Positions 25,359-38,700 of a DNA stretch of 64,000 nt are shown here, one piece after another. The notes under the pieces were generated by a model. The model was not told where the DNA came from and ran no database searches. It worked only from the letters and a program-made list of their open reading frames with translations. The DNA is from Bugula neritina (taxonomy: Eukaryota; Bryozoa; Gymnolaemata; Cheilostomatida; Bugulidae): assembly GCA_964035545.1 (NCBI GenBank), contig OZ037771.1, positions 1,178,001 to 1,242,000 of the forward strand, in the 5' to 3' direction. Both the position numbers and the translations under genes were made by a program. How positions within the stretch are numbered: the stretch's first letter is position 1; each line of letters starts with the position of its first letter.

Positions 25359-26912
25359 TCATACGTCCACTTCACTACCATCTTCCTCTTCGTCTTCTGA
25401 ACTCACGTCTTCATCAACTTGAAGTTCGGCTGCAACACAAAGGGAGGTTTTCCTGTGAGCTTCATATCGAAAATGTAAACATACTCAAACTAGCATAGCA
25501 AGAGTTCAACTGAAGTTCAACACTGAAGTTTTGCAAAATTGAGAGGGAGAACAATACATGCTTTCAGTCGAGTTGCATCTAACTTGGTCAATGATACTGT
25601 AATTTGATTGAACTCCATGATGCACTCACGGTAAGTGGTGACGCTGTCGACATCGCTCATAGTATCATCTGCTGACTTGAGCTTATCTGCTTTACCAGCA
25701 GGTGGCGTTGACGTCGGCTCTGTCTTTAACTTCTTTCTTGCTGGTTCATCCTCTTTGCTAGCAACAATTAGCTCGGCCTTCAACTTTTCCTTTACCTGTG
25801 ACCTATGTGCATCACCAACAAACGACCTTGACATTGACTGCATTGACCTTGAATTTTAATCAAACATATTTTATCCACTAATTGTCAATTTCGGCAATGT
25901 TCTTGAGCGATATCTTAGTAATAAACAAAAAATCTCAAATAAAAATGTTTTTATAATTAAACTACTGGATTGAAACTTTCAAATGTAATTAAACTTGGAT
26001 ATTAGGTTCAACATTAATGGTGCTACCAATATGCGAGTTCCAGTTGGATTCTACTTACACCGTACGGTGCTTCATTCTCTCGGCTATAGAATTGATGTCA
26101 CTGCCGAAGCTTTTGACCGCCGAGTGTAGAGCCTCTATTTCTGCTGCACTCCACTTACTGAAACAAAAAATTTGCAAACCCTAAGCAACCAGCATATTGA
26201 TAGTGTAGCTTATTCTATTCTATTATATCTATTGTGAAATCTTGTCATTGCAGCCAAATACTTTATTTCAAGTTGAGGTTTGGCACAGGTGAGAGAGAAA
26301 TATCCTGCAAGCTTCTACACAAACCTGGTTGGCTGCCCATCAGGGTTAGGGTGGAGTTGCATTGTCAGTGAACCCAGATTACGAAATGCATCTCCGGCAG
26401 CGAGGAATATTTCTGCCACCTGAAACAATTGAAGTAATAATTACAACAAAGCCAGGAAAATTTCAGCACATAATACATCAGCTGAAAAAAATTTCTACAA
26501 ATTTAAATTATTTTCAATGTTAGTGAGAAGACAACTCCACGAAAAGCTTTTTTAATTTGGATAGCTATGAGGAGTTATCTTATTTTTTCAATGACCAATA
26601 TAATATAAGGTTGCATAAAATATTGGACTGTTGCATTAAATATTTATATTAATTAATGCTGTATAAATATATTCAAAGCTAGAATATTTTGCAAAAGTAA
26701 TAAAAAAGTTGTTTTGAAATTGTCATAAATTGTATTATTTTATGCTATTATGTCTATTATCCACAACTGGTTCATGCAATATAATTGCAAATGTTCGAGT
26801 AACTACATGAACATGAGCCTAAAAATATTAGCCATCTGTAAATGTATGTTTTTTTTATCGAAACAGAAAATCTGACTACACAATTTAAAATCACCTTTTG
26901 AGATGTAGCCAT
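25359..26912 (-). CDS. BAP18: BAP18 / C17orf49 homologue, chromatin complex subunit with SANT-like domain
   Basis: BAP18 (BPTF-associated protein of 18 kDa) is a small subunit of NURF and MLL1-type chromatin complexes that binds promoter-associated histone marks. Minus-strand exons in order: 26895-26912, 26325-26419, 26059-26157, 25630-25802, 25359-25429. Phases close and give 151 aa (human 172). The first exon encodes only MATSQK. It is followed by VAEIFLAAGDAFRNLGSLTM and QLHP, which matches the human N-terminal block, then the SANT-like segment KWSAAEIEALHSAVKSFGSD (about residues 39-70). A Lys/Pro-rich linker and an acidic tail (SSEDEEEDGSEVDV) complete it. The donor of exon 3 was set at GT|gtaagt because this restores the conserved RTV. 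The gene is convergent with SDAD1 and divergent from LARP1. Confidence 0.88.
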
Positions 26913-27411
26913 AGCTGTGTAGCGAATCCCAACAAATGCTTCAACTCGAAGAAACTTTCTCTTATTCTAGCTGGAATGAAAACATAAATGGTGAGAACTT
27001 ACAAAATCGTGGACGCAGTGTTAAGAATAATTATTGAAAAAATGTACTTTTGTTTAGTGCGTAGTCAGTACATTTCATAATCAGAAATTAAAGAACACAA
27101 CATATATAATGCCAAAACTATCCTTCTAAACCAAATAATAATCTTGAATTTCAAATTCAGTTTGTTATAACTTAACAGGTATCAGCAACACAGATGACAA
27201 CTTAAATATTTCACAGATTCATGCATCGACTTTTACAGTAATAAACAATTTTCAGAGTTTCAATGATTTGCACAAGATTGGTCAAATTATCTGAATAATA
27301 GGAATAATGATAGCCACACTGATGGTTAATATTTAGAAAAAACATTACATATTTATTTTTATTATATTTATATTTTAACTTTATCTACTAGAGTAACTAG
27401 GTGTCTGGTAA

Positions 27412-27611
27412 AAATGGCACAGGTAATAATGGCAAAAATGGCAAAGTAGGTAAAAATGGCACATTCCAATATTAGAGTTTGAAGTGAGGGTTATGAATGA
27501 GGGGTTTAGATTTGGGGAGAGGGGTTTGGGTTTAAGGGTTGGGTTTGGGATAATTTAACACTTGTGTGCCATTTTTACCTACTTTTCCATTTGTGCCACT
27601 TTTACCTAAAA
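27412..27611. mobile_element. Foldback/MITE-like element with G-quadruplex-prone core
   Basis: Imperfect inverted arms of about 45-55 bp share GTAGGTAAAAATGGCACA (left, near 27446-27463) and its complement TGTGCCATTTTTACCTAC (right, 27564-27581). Both arms also contain internal repeats of GGTAAAAATGGCA type. Between them lies a G-rich core (27501-27549) with six or more G3-G4 runs. GAGTAA flanks both sides (27391 and 27614), a possible target-site duplication. No coding capacity. Confidence 0.55.
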
Positions 27612-27779
27612 TGGAGTAATTATTATTATAATCACTTTAATACGTTTAATGATTAAAAATTGAATTTTATGGAACACAGTTTGAGTTTTACGTTTAGTTG
27701 AGCCTTGTAGTTGTTTGTAGACAAGCTAGCAGCGTGGCAAAACAATGATGAGCATATTTTATATTTATAATAAATTTAA

Positions 27780-28330
27780 TAAGTGAAATAATAATAATAT
27801 CAATGACAATATTAATATAACATCAACATGGGTATGACTATCACTATGTAAATCATTAAATGTATTAACTTTAAAGTTAACCAGATCGTATACTTATTAA
27901 AGTTATACTTACAGTTACAGTGATAGTGATCAGTGATACTGATAGTGATTAGCCATTTTATTAATCAGTATCACAAGGCATCAGTATGAGTATCAGTACA
28001 TTACTATATAAACATTAATTATATTATTATTTATATACTTTTCAATATTTGTATCAGAACTAGTATTACTATTACTATTAGTATTAGTATTACTATTAGC
28101 AATAACTCCAATAGCCAATACTAATACTAAGTCTAATACTAATAGCCAATAGACATAGTCATAGTGAATAGGCAATATGAGTAACTAAAAAGAGTAACAC
28201 TAACAGTAACACTAACGGCTACTAACAGTAACTGTAAGAATAAGGCTAGCTAAGTAAACAAGTAAAGACGCTGTGATACTGATTATCATAATGATAATCA
28301 TTATTAATATTATGAATATGATCATCATTA
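27780..28330. repeat. Degenerate TACTAATAGT/GATACTGATAGT tracts
   Basis: Imperfect trimer and hexamer repeats (ACTAGTATTACTATTAC and AGTGATACTGATAGTGATT types) with frequent local palindromes. The same family is seen at 7855-7960, 8245-8430, 17040-17400 and 43520-44200. Confidence 0.7.
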
Positions 28331-29796
28331 TGATAAAAACTAAAAGTAAAAGAAAGTTTTCAATAATCTTGAGGATAACATAAACTATAAGCTCGAAACG
28401 GAGTTTAACAGCCCATTACCAATGACCGTCAGATATTTATTATTTGTAACAAACTTGAATAATTTGATATTAATTATAATAGACCCATTTAAATTTAGAA
28501 TCCAAACTACTCAGCTGGAAAATAATACATTATTATTATAACTATTTTCCTGATCATTAATCGAGACATTTTTCTGTGTGCGGACCGACACTACAAACAG
28601 TTCAGCTTTGCAAATTGCTTTTAAAGAGTTGTCGTCGTTTTTGTTGAAGATACTTTAATTTACTACCGTTTTGGTTGTCGTGTTATTTACGTATTTCACC
28701 GATCTATGTAAAGCTGAACAACATTCACTAGTTTAATTTGCCTTGAAACGTGCAAGTTTTGTCACCAAGCATGCGCACTACTGTAAGCGCAGCATCGTGG
28801 CTCTACCGACATGTGGTTATCGCGTAACTGAAGATTTTCTGATAGTAAAATTTCGTGTGGAATACTTGCGACTCTTGTTTTAGAAACACATTAGAATGCT
28901 TAATTAAACTTCTCGAAGCTGATGGCTATTGCAGTGTTTAGTTTCAATTATTATATTTAATTTTACAGCTGGAATTGCGAGTTATTTTCGACATCATCTG
29001 ACAGTGACTCTGTATCTTAAAACAAATCTTCAGCCTCAAAATCTATTAGTATTATCACTATGACTATGATTATCGGCAGGCTTTCACGAAGCAGTTTTGT
29101 GTAACCTTTGTCGGCTGAACAAATCTACTTGACCAGTAGACAGCATTTCTTAAATTGGCATTAGTTTTAAACTAAGTAACACCATAATTATTGCACTAAC
29201 GTTCACCGCCAACGTTTTTCATTTAATTTCACTTTTGAACGCACTTTGACAGTAACACTTACTGTATTTTATTTCTTTGGTCAGACTCAAGAGAGCACCC
29301 AGGTTGGATATATATTTTGTTTCAAACTGTGAGTATTACATTTACTACTACTATTAGTACTTCTAGTTTTAATTAACTTAGCATAAACATAGCTTTTCAT
29401 ACATCACATTCACAGTCTGAGTCTAGGCCCTGGTCCGAGTCGCTAGTTGAATGGTTGATTAGTTAGTGTTGCTGTTAGAACGAAGTAGTTGAGCATCTTT
29501 TTATTAGCATGTAAATTGTAATAATATTACTATTAGTATTAGTGTGAAATGGTAATTGAAATTGTTAAAACTAAAGGCTGGGTGACCTCATAAATTTCGA
29601 AAGTGAAAGTTGACAATGCCTGCTTTTTGTATGCAAATAATTATAGTATAGGGAAATTTTTTTTAACCTGATTACTACTAAATGCTTTGTGAAATGTTTT
29701 AAACATAATAACAGTCACTATCTGTTACACTTCAGGTTAAGTGTAAAGACAACAACTCAAGTTTGAGCAACACAGCTGCTCTATTTGCCTATTAGC

Positions 29797-32700
29797 ATGT
29801 CGGAAAAAGTGGCTTCTCCTACATTTGCTGCCACTGTTAGTTCTGGTAATGGATATAATCAGGGCATATCCATAGGCCCCGAAGCTAGTCTAAAGACTAA
29901 TGAAACTTTACCTGCAAAGACCTTAGTTACTACTGAACCCAATGTCAATACTGATCAGTCAGCTGCAGAAGCCTGTAACAAAAATGCTTTGCCACCAGCT
30001 CATGCTACCTCAGCAGCCAGCAATAATGCAAAAATAAATGCACCATCTAATTCTAAACCTGACTCATCAAATCCCAGGCTTGACACTGATAATAAACCGG
30101 TGAATGTTGACAGTTCTAAAACTGACCGTAACAAAGATGAAAAAGGAAAAGATGACACAAAAACAGACAAATTAAAAGGACCAAAAACTTTTGACAAAGA
30201 AAATTATGTCGAGGCTCCTCTACCTGCAACTAATCCCTGGAAGAAACCAGTTATAGAGCCCCCTAAACCAACTTCTACTAAACCCGAAAATAAACATTCA
30301 GCAAATGATGCTCAAGCAGATAAAAAAAAAGCTGGACCTTCCACGAATCACAGAATGGGCGGTCACCGATCTCCCAGGCCTCCCAAGTATTCACATCACA
30401 ATAAACCTTCCCACCATTTAGCACATTCAAATAAATCAGATCAGAAGGTCGTTGAAGGTCGAGCCAAGAAGTCTCCTGTCCCATCTAAATCAGCCGCCAC
30501 CTCCGACGCTCCATCACACCATTCTTCAGCCACACAAGGTAACCTAAAATCTTGTTTCTTGGATTTGTATTCTCTTGTATTGTGTATGCACAAAAATGTC
30601 CCCATTTGCTTTTATCTGAATTCTTTTTAGAACTTATAAAACAGCTGACATAGCTATACAGTGTAGACAGTTTCCACAAAACCTTTTTTCCTTAGATTAG
30701 CAAATAAAAATGCAATAAAAACGTGCTTATAATTTTTACCAGGGCTTCACTTTGGCCAAAAACTAGCTGCAAATATTTTGAATACACCAAATTGATAAAT
30801 AATAAAAACAAATTTGTTTAGAGACATAATATACTGGACGTGCATGAAGATAATACATTACCTGCTCAACCAAATCTGTACCAGACTGCAGCTCTTGCAT
30901 TCTAATATTTTCTTCTTTGCATTCAAGAGGGGAAATATCTCTATCCACCACTTGATATACAGATGTAGTGCCTATAGCCAATGCATACTTGTATTGGTGA
31001 TAGGTATCAGTTTGTCCTCGTCAAGTAGCTGCTTATCTAAGCTAATATGTATATGATGTAATGAGTTTCTTTAAAAGCAGACATATCTTGCAAGGTGTTA
31101 GCTCCCACAACACACCACTTTCCTATTACGCTTCAACCTAGAGCTATTTTCCACCATCTTAAAATGCATCCTGGTGTTGTGCTGTTGATATTAAGCGAAT
31201 TTCTGTAAAAGTGGAAGTGCTGCGTGGCTGGTACCAGTAGATTAGTGCTGTTACTGTCAACGCTAGAGGGACGTGGTCGCAGTGCTCAGTGTTGCCAGCG
31301 TTGCAGCTGATGCTAGTCGTTTGTATGACTTACAGAAAAGAGTGGTAAGCCGCAGATGAGCGGCAGCAAGACTGGCACCCACACCTCCAGTACAGAGTCA
31401 GCACCGGCTGCACCCGCCACAGAGCCAAAGGTTGAAAAGACCAACACACCAAAAACTTTCGTAACTCGGCCGGTAAGTCCCAGCAAGCCGTATGCTGTGG
31501 TGATTGGTGCGAAGGAGGCCAAGAGCACATCCGGCGAGGAGTCCTCAGCCACAGGAGATCTCCAGACTGAGAATGCCGAGTCTGCCAAACCTGTCTCCAA
31601 GACAACCCCACTAGTCAAAGAAAACAAAAAGGTATGAGTTGTTCAATTCTTGTTTGCTTTAATGTTTCTCGGCAGCTCTAGGTTGGGTCCTTGCTGTGTT
31701 ACCATCTAAAGCAAAGTAAACTTTGTCAAATGTCTTCAGTGTGACTAATTTCATTACTTGATGTTGAGCAGCTTTGTGGAATGGATTTGATTATAATTTT
31801 GAATGTAACCCCCCCCCTCCCCCCAGAGATTATCTGACCAGTAAGGTTTATGTATAAGTAAGTCATGTGATCATTTCAACTGAAGTTGCTCTCTACTTTC
31901 AGGACCCTAACTTAGATGACAGATTTTGGCCAAGTCTTACCACTCTTTCAGCCAAACCAAGCAAGCCAAGCGCTGACTCTAGCAGTGGCACTGCTGCGGT
32001 CACAGCTCCTTCAACTGCTGCCACTGCGCCTCTTACCAGCCCTGGAGAGGTGATGTCCTGTTATTATTACTAGTAACAAGTTTTAGCTCAGCTATTATTC
32101 TGTATTAGAAAAGGTAGCAATCAGTACATTGAATACAGGGGAAGGCTACTCCAACATACCATATTTCCCACTTGGTAACCAAAATCTTGTTTTTGGCCTT
32201 TTATAGTTACTAATGCAGTAAAAACTGTGTTAATACCACTAATGGTGTTTATTTTCTCAATGCAGTAAAAGCTCTATTGTTGAATTCATTTCTCTAATTC
32301 ACATTATCAGCAAAGTAGTTACTAAGTTTTGTGCCCTTTTCTAAAGTACTAAGTTTTTTGAAACAAGCTCAATGTTATAGTTCCACCTCCACCTATTAAC
32401 TTGGTGGTTGGCTTTCAAATTAGGCTTTAAAATAGTTGAACGTTTGAAAAGAATGTAGCTACTGAGACCAAACTGCATGTAGCCTTTGAAGGATTGAAAA
32501 CAACTTCATTTGGAACAAGCTCCCTGCATTGTCCAATGATTATAGTTATTAGGCCAGGAATACTATTTATTATCATTCTTGATGGGTTTAGTGTTGATTC
32601 TGTCATGTGACTGCTATTAGTTATGTAATATTGACTTAAGCCCTTTGTCACTTGAACATTTCTTCTTAGATGTAAGCTTCATGGTTTATTATACTCTCTT

Positions 32701-35700
32701 TTTAACTTATGGAGGTGACTTTTAGTTATTTTAGTTTTTTTTTAAAAAACCAAGTAACAGATAATGTATTTTAGATGTCTGATTACACATTTTATATTTT
32801 TTTATTCAGTTTTATTATTTTATGATTAAGAAATTCTATCATCGCTATTGTTATTGTTCTTATCAGTCGACAATGGTAAAGAAGACAGCCAAGACAGATG
32901 CTGCCAGTTTGCCGTCAGCTAAAAGCGAGTCCGTTAGTTGGGATGCGCTGGTGCAGCAGGAGCTGAGCAACTCTGTAGTGGACCCTCTGGAGTTTCCTGC
33001 CCCTGGAGATCGTCCTGTCAGCAGCTCTGGCAGCGGAGAGGAAAACAAGGAGAACTACCACGGTGAAGAGGAGACACAGCGCACTCCCAACTCTAGGAAA
33101 AGAGGTACAGTTCTCAATCTCTCTTCCTCTTCACTTGCATTACTTGTGTACTAGCTATACGTTTTAATAACTTCATTTAATTAAATACTTAACACATTAG
33201 AATGACTGCATTTTGCTTCAGTTTGAATAAAGCAACCCAATGTCTACCAATCTGGTATTAACACTATAAACCAGTGATGTGATGCCATCTGCACCAGGAG
33301 AACATTCCGCTTATATTTGTGGCAACTCCTTTGCTACAGCAGGCACTGGCTGTCGTGGTTCTAATGGATTTAACTCACAATTCTACTCACTCAGTAGGAG
33401 TGACTGACTGTTCTACTGACAATTCTACTCACTCAGTAGGAGTGACTGACTATTCTGCTCACTCAGTAGGAGTGACTGACTATTCTACTCACTCAGTAGG
33501 AGTGACTGACTATTCTACTCACTCAGTATATGTGAGTTACCAGTAGTTGATGCTGGTTTCATGTTTTCTATGAAATTGCTCCCAGGTTCAGGAAAGAACA
33601 CCAAGTGGAAGGTCATAGAGATAGATCGCCCCAAGTACGAGCGTCACTCCAACAGAGGAGGAGGTTACGGCCGCTCCAGGGGCAATGGTCGGTCTTCTGA
33701 CGACATTCGCTCACCCAAGGAGTCTCCCCGATACCGACGCACGAATGGTCCAGTTTCCAATGGCTCTCAGAACTACCAGACTGGCAGTTCAACTAAAGGT
33801 GAGACAATCCTGTGTTTTTTCCATTTTTAGCTGTACGAGAGCATCTTGTTCAGTTATTTAAATTTAATTTTCTTTTTGTCTATAACCTTTCTCCTGATAT
33901 GTTAGACTTTAGTGAGAAGGATGATGAGTCAGGTGTGACGTCTCCCCGCAGCCAGCCCAGCCCCCGCAACAGGAGTGGCAGAGGACTGAACTCTGGCAGT
34001 GGTAAACCAGGGCGTGGGCGTGGAGGAGGTGGACGTGGCAGATCCAGAGGAGGTGGCAGAAACTATCATCAGTATAGCGGCACCAATGCTGGTGAGTTGA
34101 ACTTTTTACAGGTCTAGTCTATTCTCCCAAAATATGAGTTTAATTTTGTTTATCTCAGTTTGAAAATAGGGCTTCTTAAGTTTTAGTTTGAGTTTTACTT
34201 TGTATTGTATAATCTAATCTTATAGACGGCACTGAGCTAGTGTTTATTCTGCTATTCCATACAGGATACTTGCAGTTGTACTTACAATACTTAGTTTCTG
34301 CTAACATATGTGCTCTTCTGCTTCACACAGTCAATCCAATGCTATACAATGGCTGTGTGTATAACAACATGCCAATAGCATGGGTAGCTAGTAGTACCCA
34401 ACCTAACCCTGCAGGTAATTTCTCTTTCAGTTGTTTCTATCTAACTCCAGTTCACTCATTACTCACACAATCTGTCCACACCTCACTCTACTCTGTCCAA
34501 CATTCTCTCCATTGTGTTGGTTTCTAATGTTGGTGTGATTTTATTCTTGATGTTTACTCAACCATAACTCCGGGTAACTCTTATTTTTCGCTGTTGTGAG
34601 ATTTTACTTGTACCACAGAGTTTGCTGTTCAACTGTGTACTTGTTATTGTTGTAAATCTTACTAAATCACTAGTTACAGTTGCTGAGATGTATCTTTACC
34701 TTGTCAGTTACTTGCCTGCAGGAGAACATAATTCATAGATCTCTAGGGTTTTTGCTTTCTAAAATATATTTATAGTGGAATATGGTTGTGTTACTATCTA
34801 TGACAGACCTGACTGCTATCTATCAAATTGTTTTCTAATATCTGTGCATACAAGGGCTTTATGTTGAATAAGACTGCCAACGTATTGATATTGTAGAGAA
34901 AAGGTAATAACTCAGTAACCACCCAATACACTTAGCTGAAAGTATCAAAACACCAACCAACACAAATACTATTTACTTGTCAATTTTCTAAAAAATGAAT
35001 GGTTAGCTCTGTCTTTGAATATGAAAGTGGCTTGCGTTGTGTTGGAAATACTGTCACACTGTACAGATACTGAGGATTCAGTTGGGAGGGGGGAGGGTAG
35101 TACGAGCTAATGCAGATATATAGCTCCCTCAAAGTCTTAGTTCAAAGTCCAACAGAGCATCACCTGCTACTCTCCCATACCTCTCCATTCATGCCCACTC
35201 CCCATTCACACCTGTTATCTGGATTATGTACCCACACACACTGCTAGCTCCCAACTATTACCATGTCTGTAATTAAAATGTAGTTACATTTATAGGCAAT
35301 TTCCTCTATTCAGATGATGCTATCATGGTTGATATAGGGCTGAACTATACCTATGGCAACCTCTACTTCACTGGCGGTGTGCCTCTCCAAGTGGATGAAG
35401 ATCAACTTAGAGAATTTGTTAAAAACCAAATGTTAGTACTACGCTTGATATGAAAGTACTCAGTTTAACACTTGACGGTGTGTCAAGTACTGAAAATGTT
35501 CAACTTGACTTGTTAAATGGTGCTCCATGTATATACCTCGTGCTACTTGCTTCATAACCTTGGTATAGGGCTCTTATGTAATATTTACTGCGACTAAGTT
35601 CTTACAAATCATGGTCTGAAATGTGTCCATCACAAGTTATTTATTGGAGAGACTAAAGTGTGAGTACATACTACATTACATGTAACATGATATGTTGGTG

Positions 35701-38700
35701 TGTGTTTGGCAGAGAATACTACTTCAGCACTGAAAACCTGCAGAAAGATTTCTTTCTCCGAAGAAACATGAATGCTGAAGGCTGGATTCCCTTATCTCTC
35801 ATAGCCTCATTCCACCGTGTCCAGGTATAGCCTCATTTCTCTGTGTTCATGTATAGCCTCATTTCTCTGTGTTCATGTATAGCCTGTGTTCATGTATTGC
35901 CCAAGCTCATGCCCTTCAAACTTGGCTAAACGAAGGTTGTGGTCTGCTGTTTCCCGTTTGCTAAGGAATGTATCAGGAAACTAAAGCTGTGCTATGCTGT
36001 GATCTGGAAGTGTCAAAAAACAGGAAATTTTAAGTGATAAATAAGCCGCCACCTGTAGAATATGTTTGTATACTTCAAGTTTTTATAAAATTCCTTCCTC
36101 TGGTAGTTCTTCCTGTTTTTCCTGGCCTTGCACCTTCACACACCTTCACACATGTATGTACACACCTTCACACACTGTATATAAACCTTCACACATGTAT
36201 GTACATACCTTCATATATGTATATATACCTTCACACTGTATGCACACCTTCACATATGTACGTATTATTACTTCATAGGCCTTGACCCAGAATGTTGTTT
36301 TCCTGAGAGATGCTCTGGAGGGAAGCGAGGTTGTAGAAATAAGTGAGGACAAATGCCTCATACGAGCCACTGACAAGCCAGAGTCCTGGCCGATAGTGGA
36401 CAACTCCCCTGGAGCAATTGGCGCTGCTCTTGCTGACACAGTTGCCAATATGACCGCCTCTTCTGCTGCCCTTAACCCTCGGGTGCCCGAGTTTGTGCCC
36501 GGGAAAAAAGTTCTCAGTACAAATACTGGTAAGTTGGAACGGTGTTTGTAAGATATACACTTCACTCTGCCATGCAGTCCATCATCTCTGTGACTTTGTG
36601 TTTTGTGTGTAGAATCGGCACCAGTGTCTCCTCAACCTCCGACGACACCCAAACATGGAGCGGCTGGTGGTGACGAGGTGCTAGGGAAACTCCGGCCTGC
36701 CATGACGCCCGGGTTGAGCAGCAGTGCTCCAGAACACAGCTCCATGGATGAGTGGTTTGAGGTGAGGAGTATATCATACCTGTGCCATGTGTTAAATGAT
36801 GGAGTTTATCAGAGATAAATTAGTTTGCTATCTGTAAGCCTGCTTTCTACCTGTGTTATTATTGAATACTGGTGGGTTATTCCAATCAGTTGCTGTCTGC
36901 TCCTCAGGTGAAGCGCAAGTCGAATCGTAAGAGTGGTGCTGACAGGAAAGCTAGGAGACAGATATCCGAAGTACCCACCAAGAACGTCGGTTCTCCTCAG
37001 AAGGGCCAGAAAGACGCACCGGCAGAAGACGAGCAGGAAGAGCTGGACTTCATGTTTGACGAGGAGTTGGAGCAGCTGAGAGACGGTGGAGGACGGAGAA
37101 ACCAGTTCACAGAGTATTTGTAAGTGAAGTGACCACTCATTGAGCTCGTTACAGCCAACCAACCAATTGATAGGATGGTTACAAGTGACTTGGCTCTCTA
37201 ATATGCTCCTACTATCTGCTGCACCGTGGTTCATGTTTATATCATTTGTTCTTGCATTTCCTGTTATGATACCATGTTTGATATTATGCTTTCTGCCGCA
37301 GCAGCACCTACACTGACTCCGGTGGCTCTGGTTCTTGGCCTCCCACCCTCAAACTCACTTTTCTGTATGAGAGGCGCCTTATCAAGCGACCCTTTCTGTT
37401 CAGTATTCTTGTAGTTTATGTAATGAGAGTCTGTGGCTACAGACTTAAACATCGTCTACAAGTGGGCGTCGGCCGTAGTGCCGCATGTGACTCTACCACC
37501 TGTGCCGCTGCCGTGTCTGACGCACCAGACGGCGGTGTGGTTGCTGGTGGTTCAGTCAGCGTCAATCTCTATGTCTGCACCTCCAGGTCTGAGTCAGATG
37601 ATGATGAGATTGATGACAAGGAGCTGAATAACATACTGATAGTCACTCAGACACCTCCCTACGCCAAGAAACACCCTCAGGGTGACCGCCACCCCAACCC
37701 GGACTACCTGCCCAGGGCTAAGATGAGTGCCGAGATTGCCAAGGTCATCAACGATGGACTCTGCTATTATGAAGAGGAGCTGTGGACAGAGTATGAGGTA
37801 GTTGTCTTCCCTTTATCCTAAAGCTGATTTTCCCTACTCGTTTGTACAGAGTGGGTGATTCCTCTGTTGGCGTTGACAACTATTAACACGTCTGCTATTT
37901 TTATGTGACAGATGTCAAGGCCATGGGTAAGTCCTGTGTTCCTGTTAGGAATTCTCTCTTTCTGTTGGTTCTCTGCTCTGTTCTGTAAGGCGTATCTACT
38001 CCATCACACTCTTCTTACACTGCTGCATGATATTCCATATCTGGACATTATGTCTTTCTATTGTATTTCTTCGATACACTTCATCTATCGACCTCTTATT
38101 ACACTGTATACTCGCATCTTCACACTGTATTTCTATTTAATAATATGTCCCTTTATTCAAATTGACATACTGTATCATCATATTCTAATTTGTCTTATAC
38201 TCAGGCCACTTGGTATAATACAAATTAGAATATAATATAATAATGTTAAACTCTTTTAACATTATTTACAGGTTAATCTCTTGGTCTACTATATACATTC
38301 CAATGTATCTGTTCTCTCTACATCTACTATGCTATGCTAGAATGTCTAGTCTTTGATTATTTCACCCTAGCCTGGAGAGTACAAGACTCTCAATGTGATT
38401 TCACAAGAAGAGTTTCAAAGCCTCACTCCGTCATCTACTCCTCAGATTGGACACCAGGAAGTCCCCCCTGCACCAGTTTCTATACAGACACCAGGTAACT
38501 ACAACAAAACTCCACACGCTGCACCCTCCATGCTTGCAGTGTTTTGTCGGCAAGGGTTTCGGTAAATTTATAAAAATGAATGGACAGAACCTAATCTTTT
38601 GTTTGCCTGTCCATCCGATGAAATTTTGAACTTGACTGAGATTCGCTGAAGTGACAATTCAAGAATTAATGATTTCAGTTGAATGTTGTCTTCTTTTCAA

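Larger units (their letters stand above)
26913..29796. other. Intergenic region between divergent BAP18 and LARP1
   Basis: No coding exon seen. It holds a foldback element with a G-rich core (27412-27611) and degenerate trimer/hexamer tracts (27780-28330). A less AT-rich segment near 28740-28860 could be a promoter or a 5' UTR exon of LARP1. A splice acceptor (GTTACACTTCAG, ending 29736) about 60 bp before the LARP1 ATG suggests a spliced 5' UTR. Confidence 0.5.

Noticed and set aside
37423-37590. Coding extension upstream of LARP1 exon 13
   Set aside because: The frame is open, but the junction at 37587 joins in phase to exon 12 and restores conserved sequence, so the upstream part is intron.
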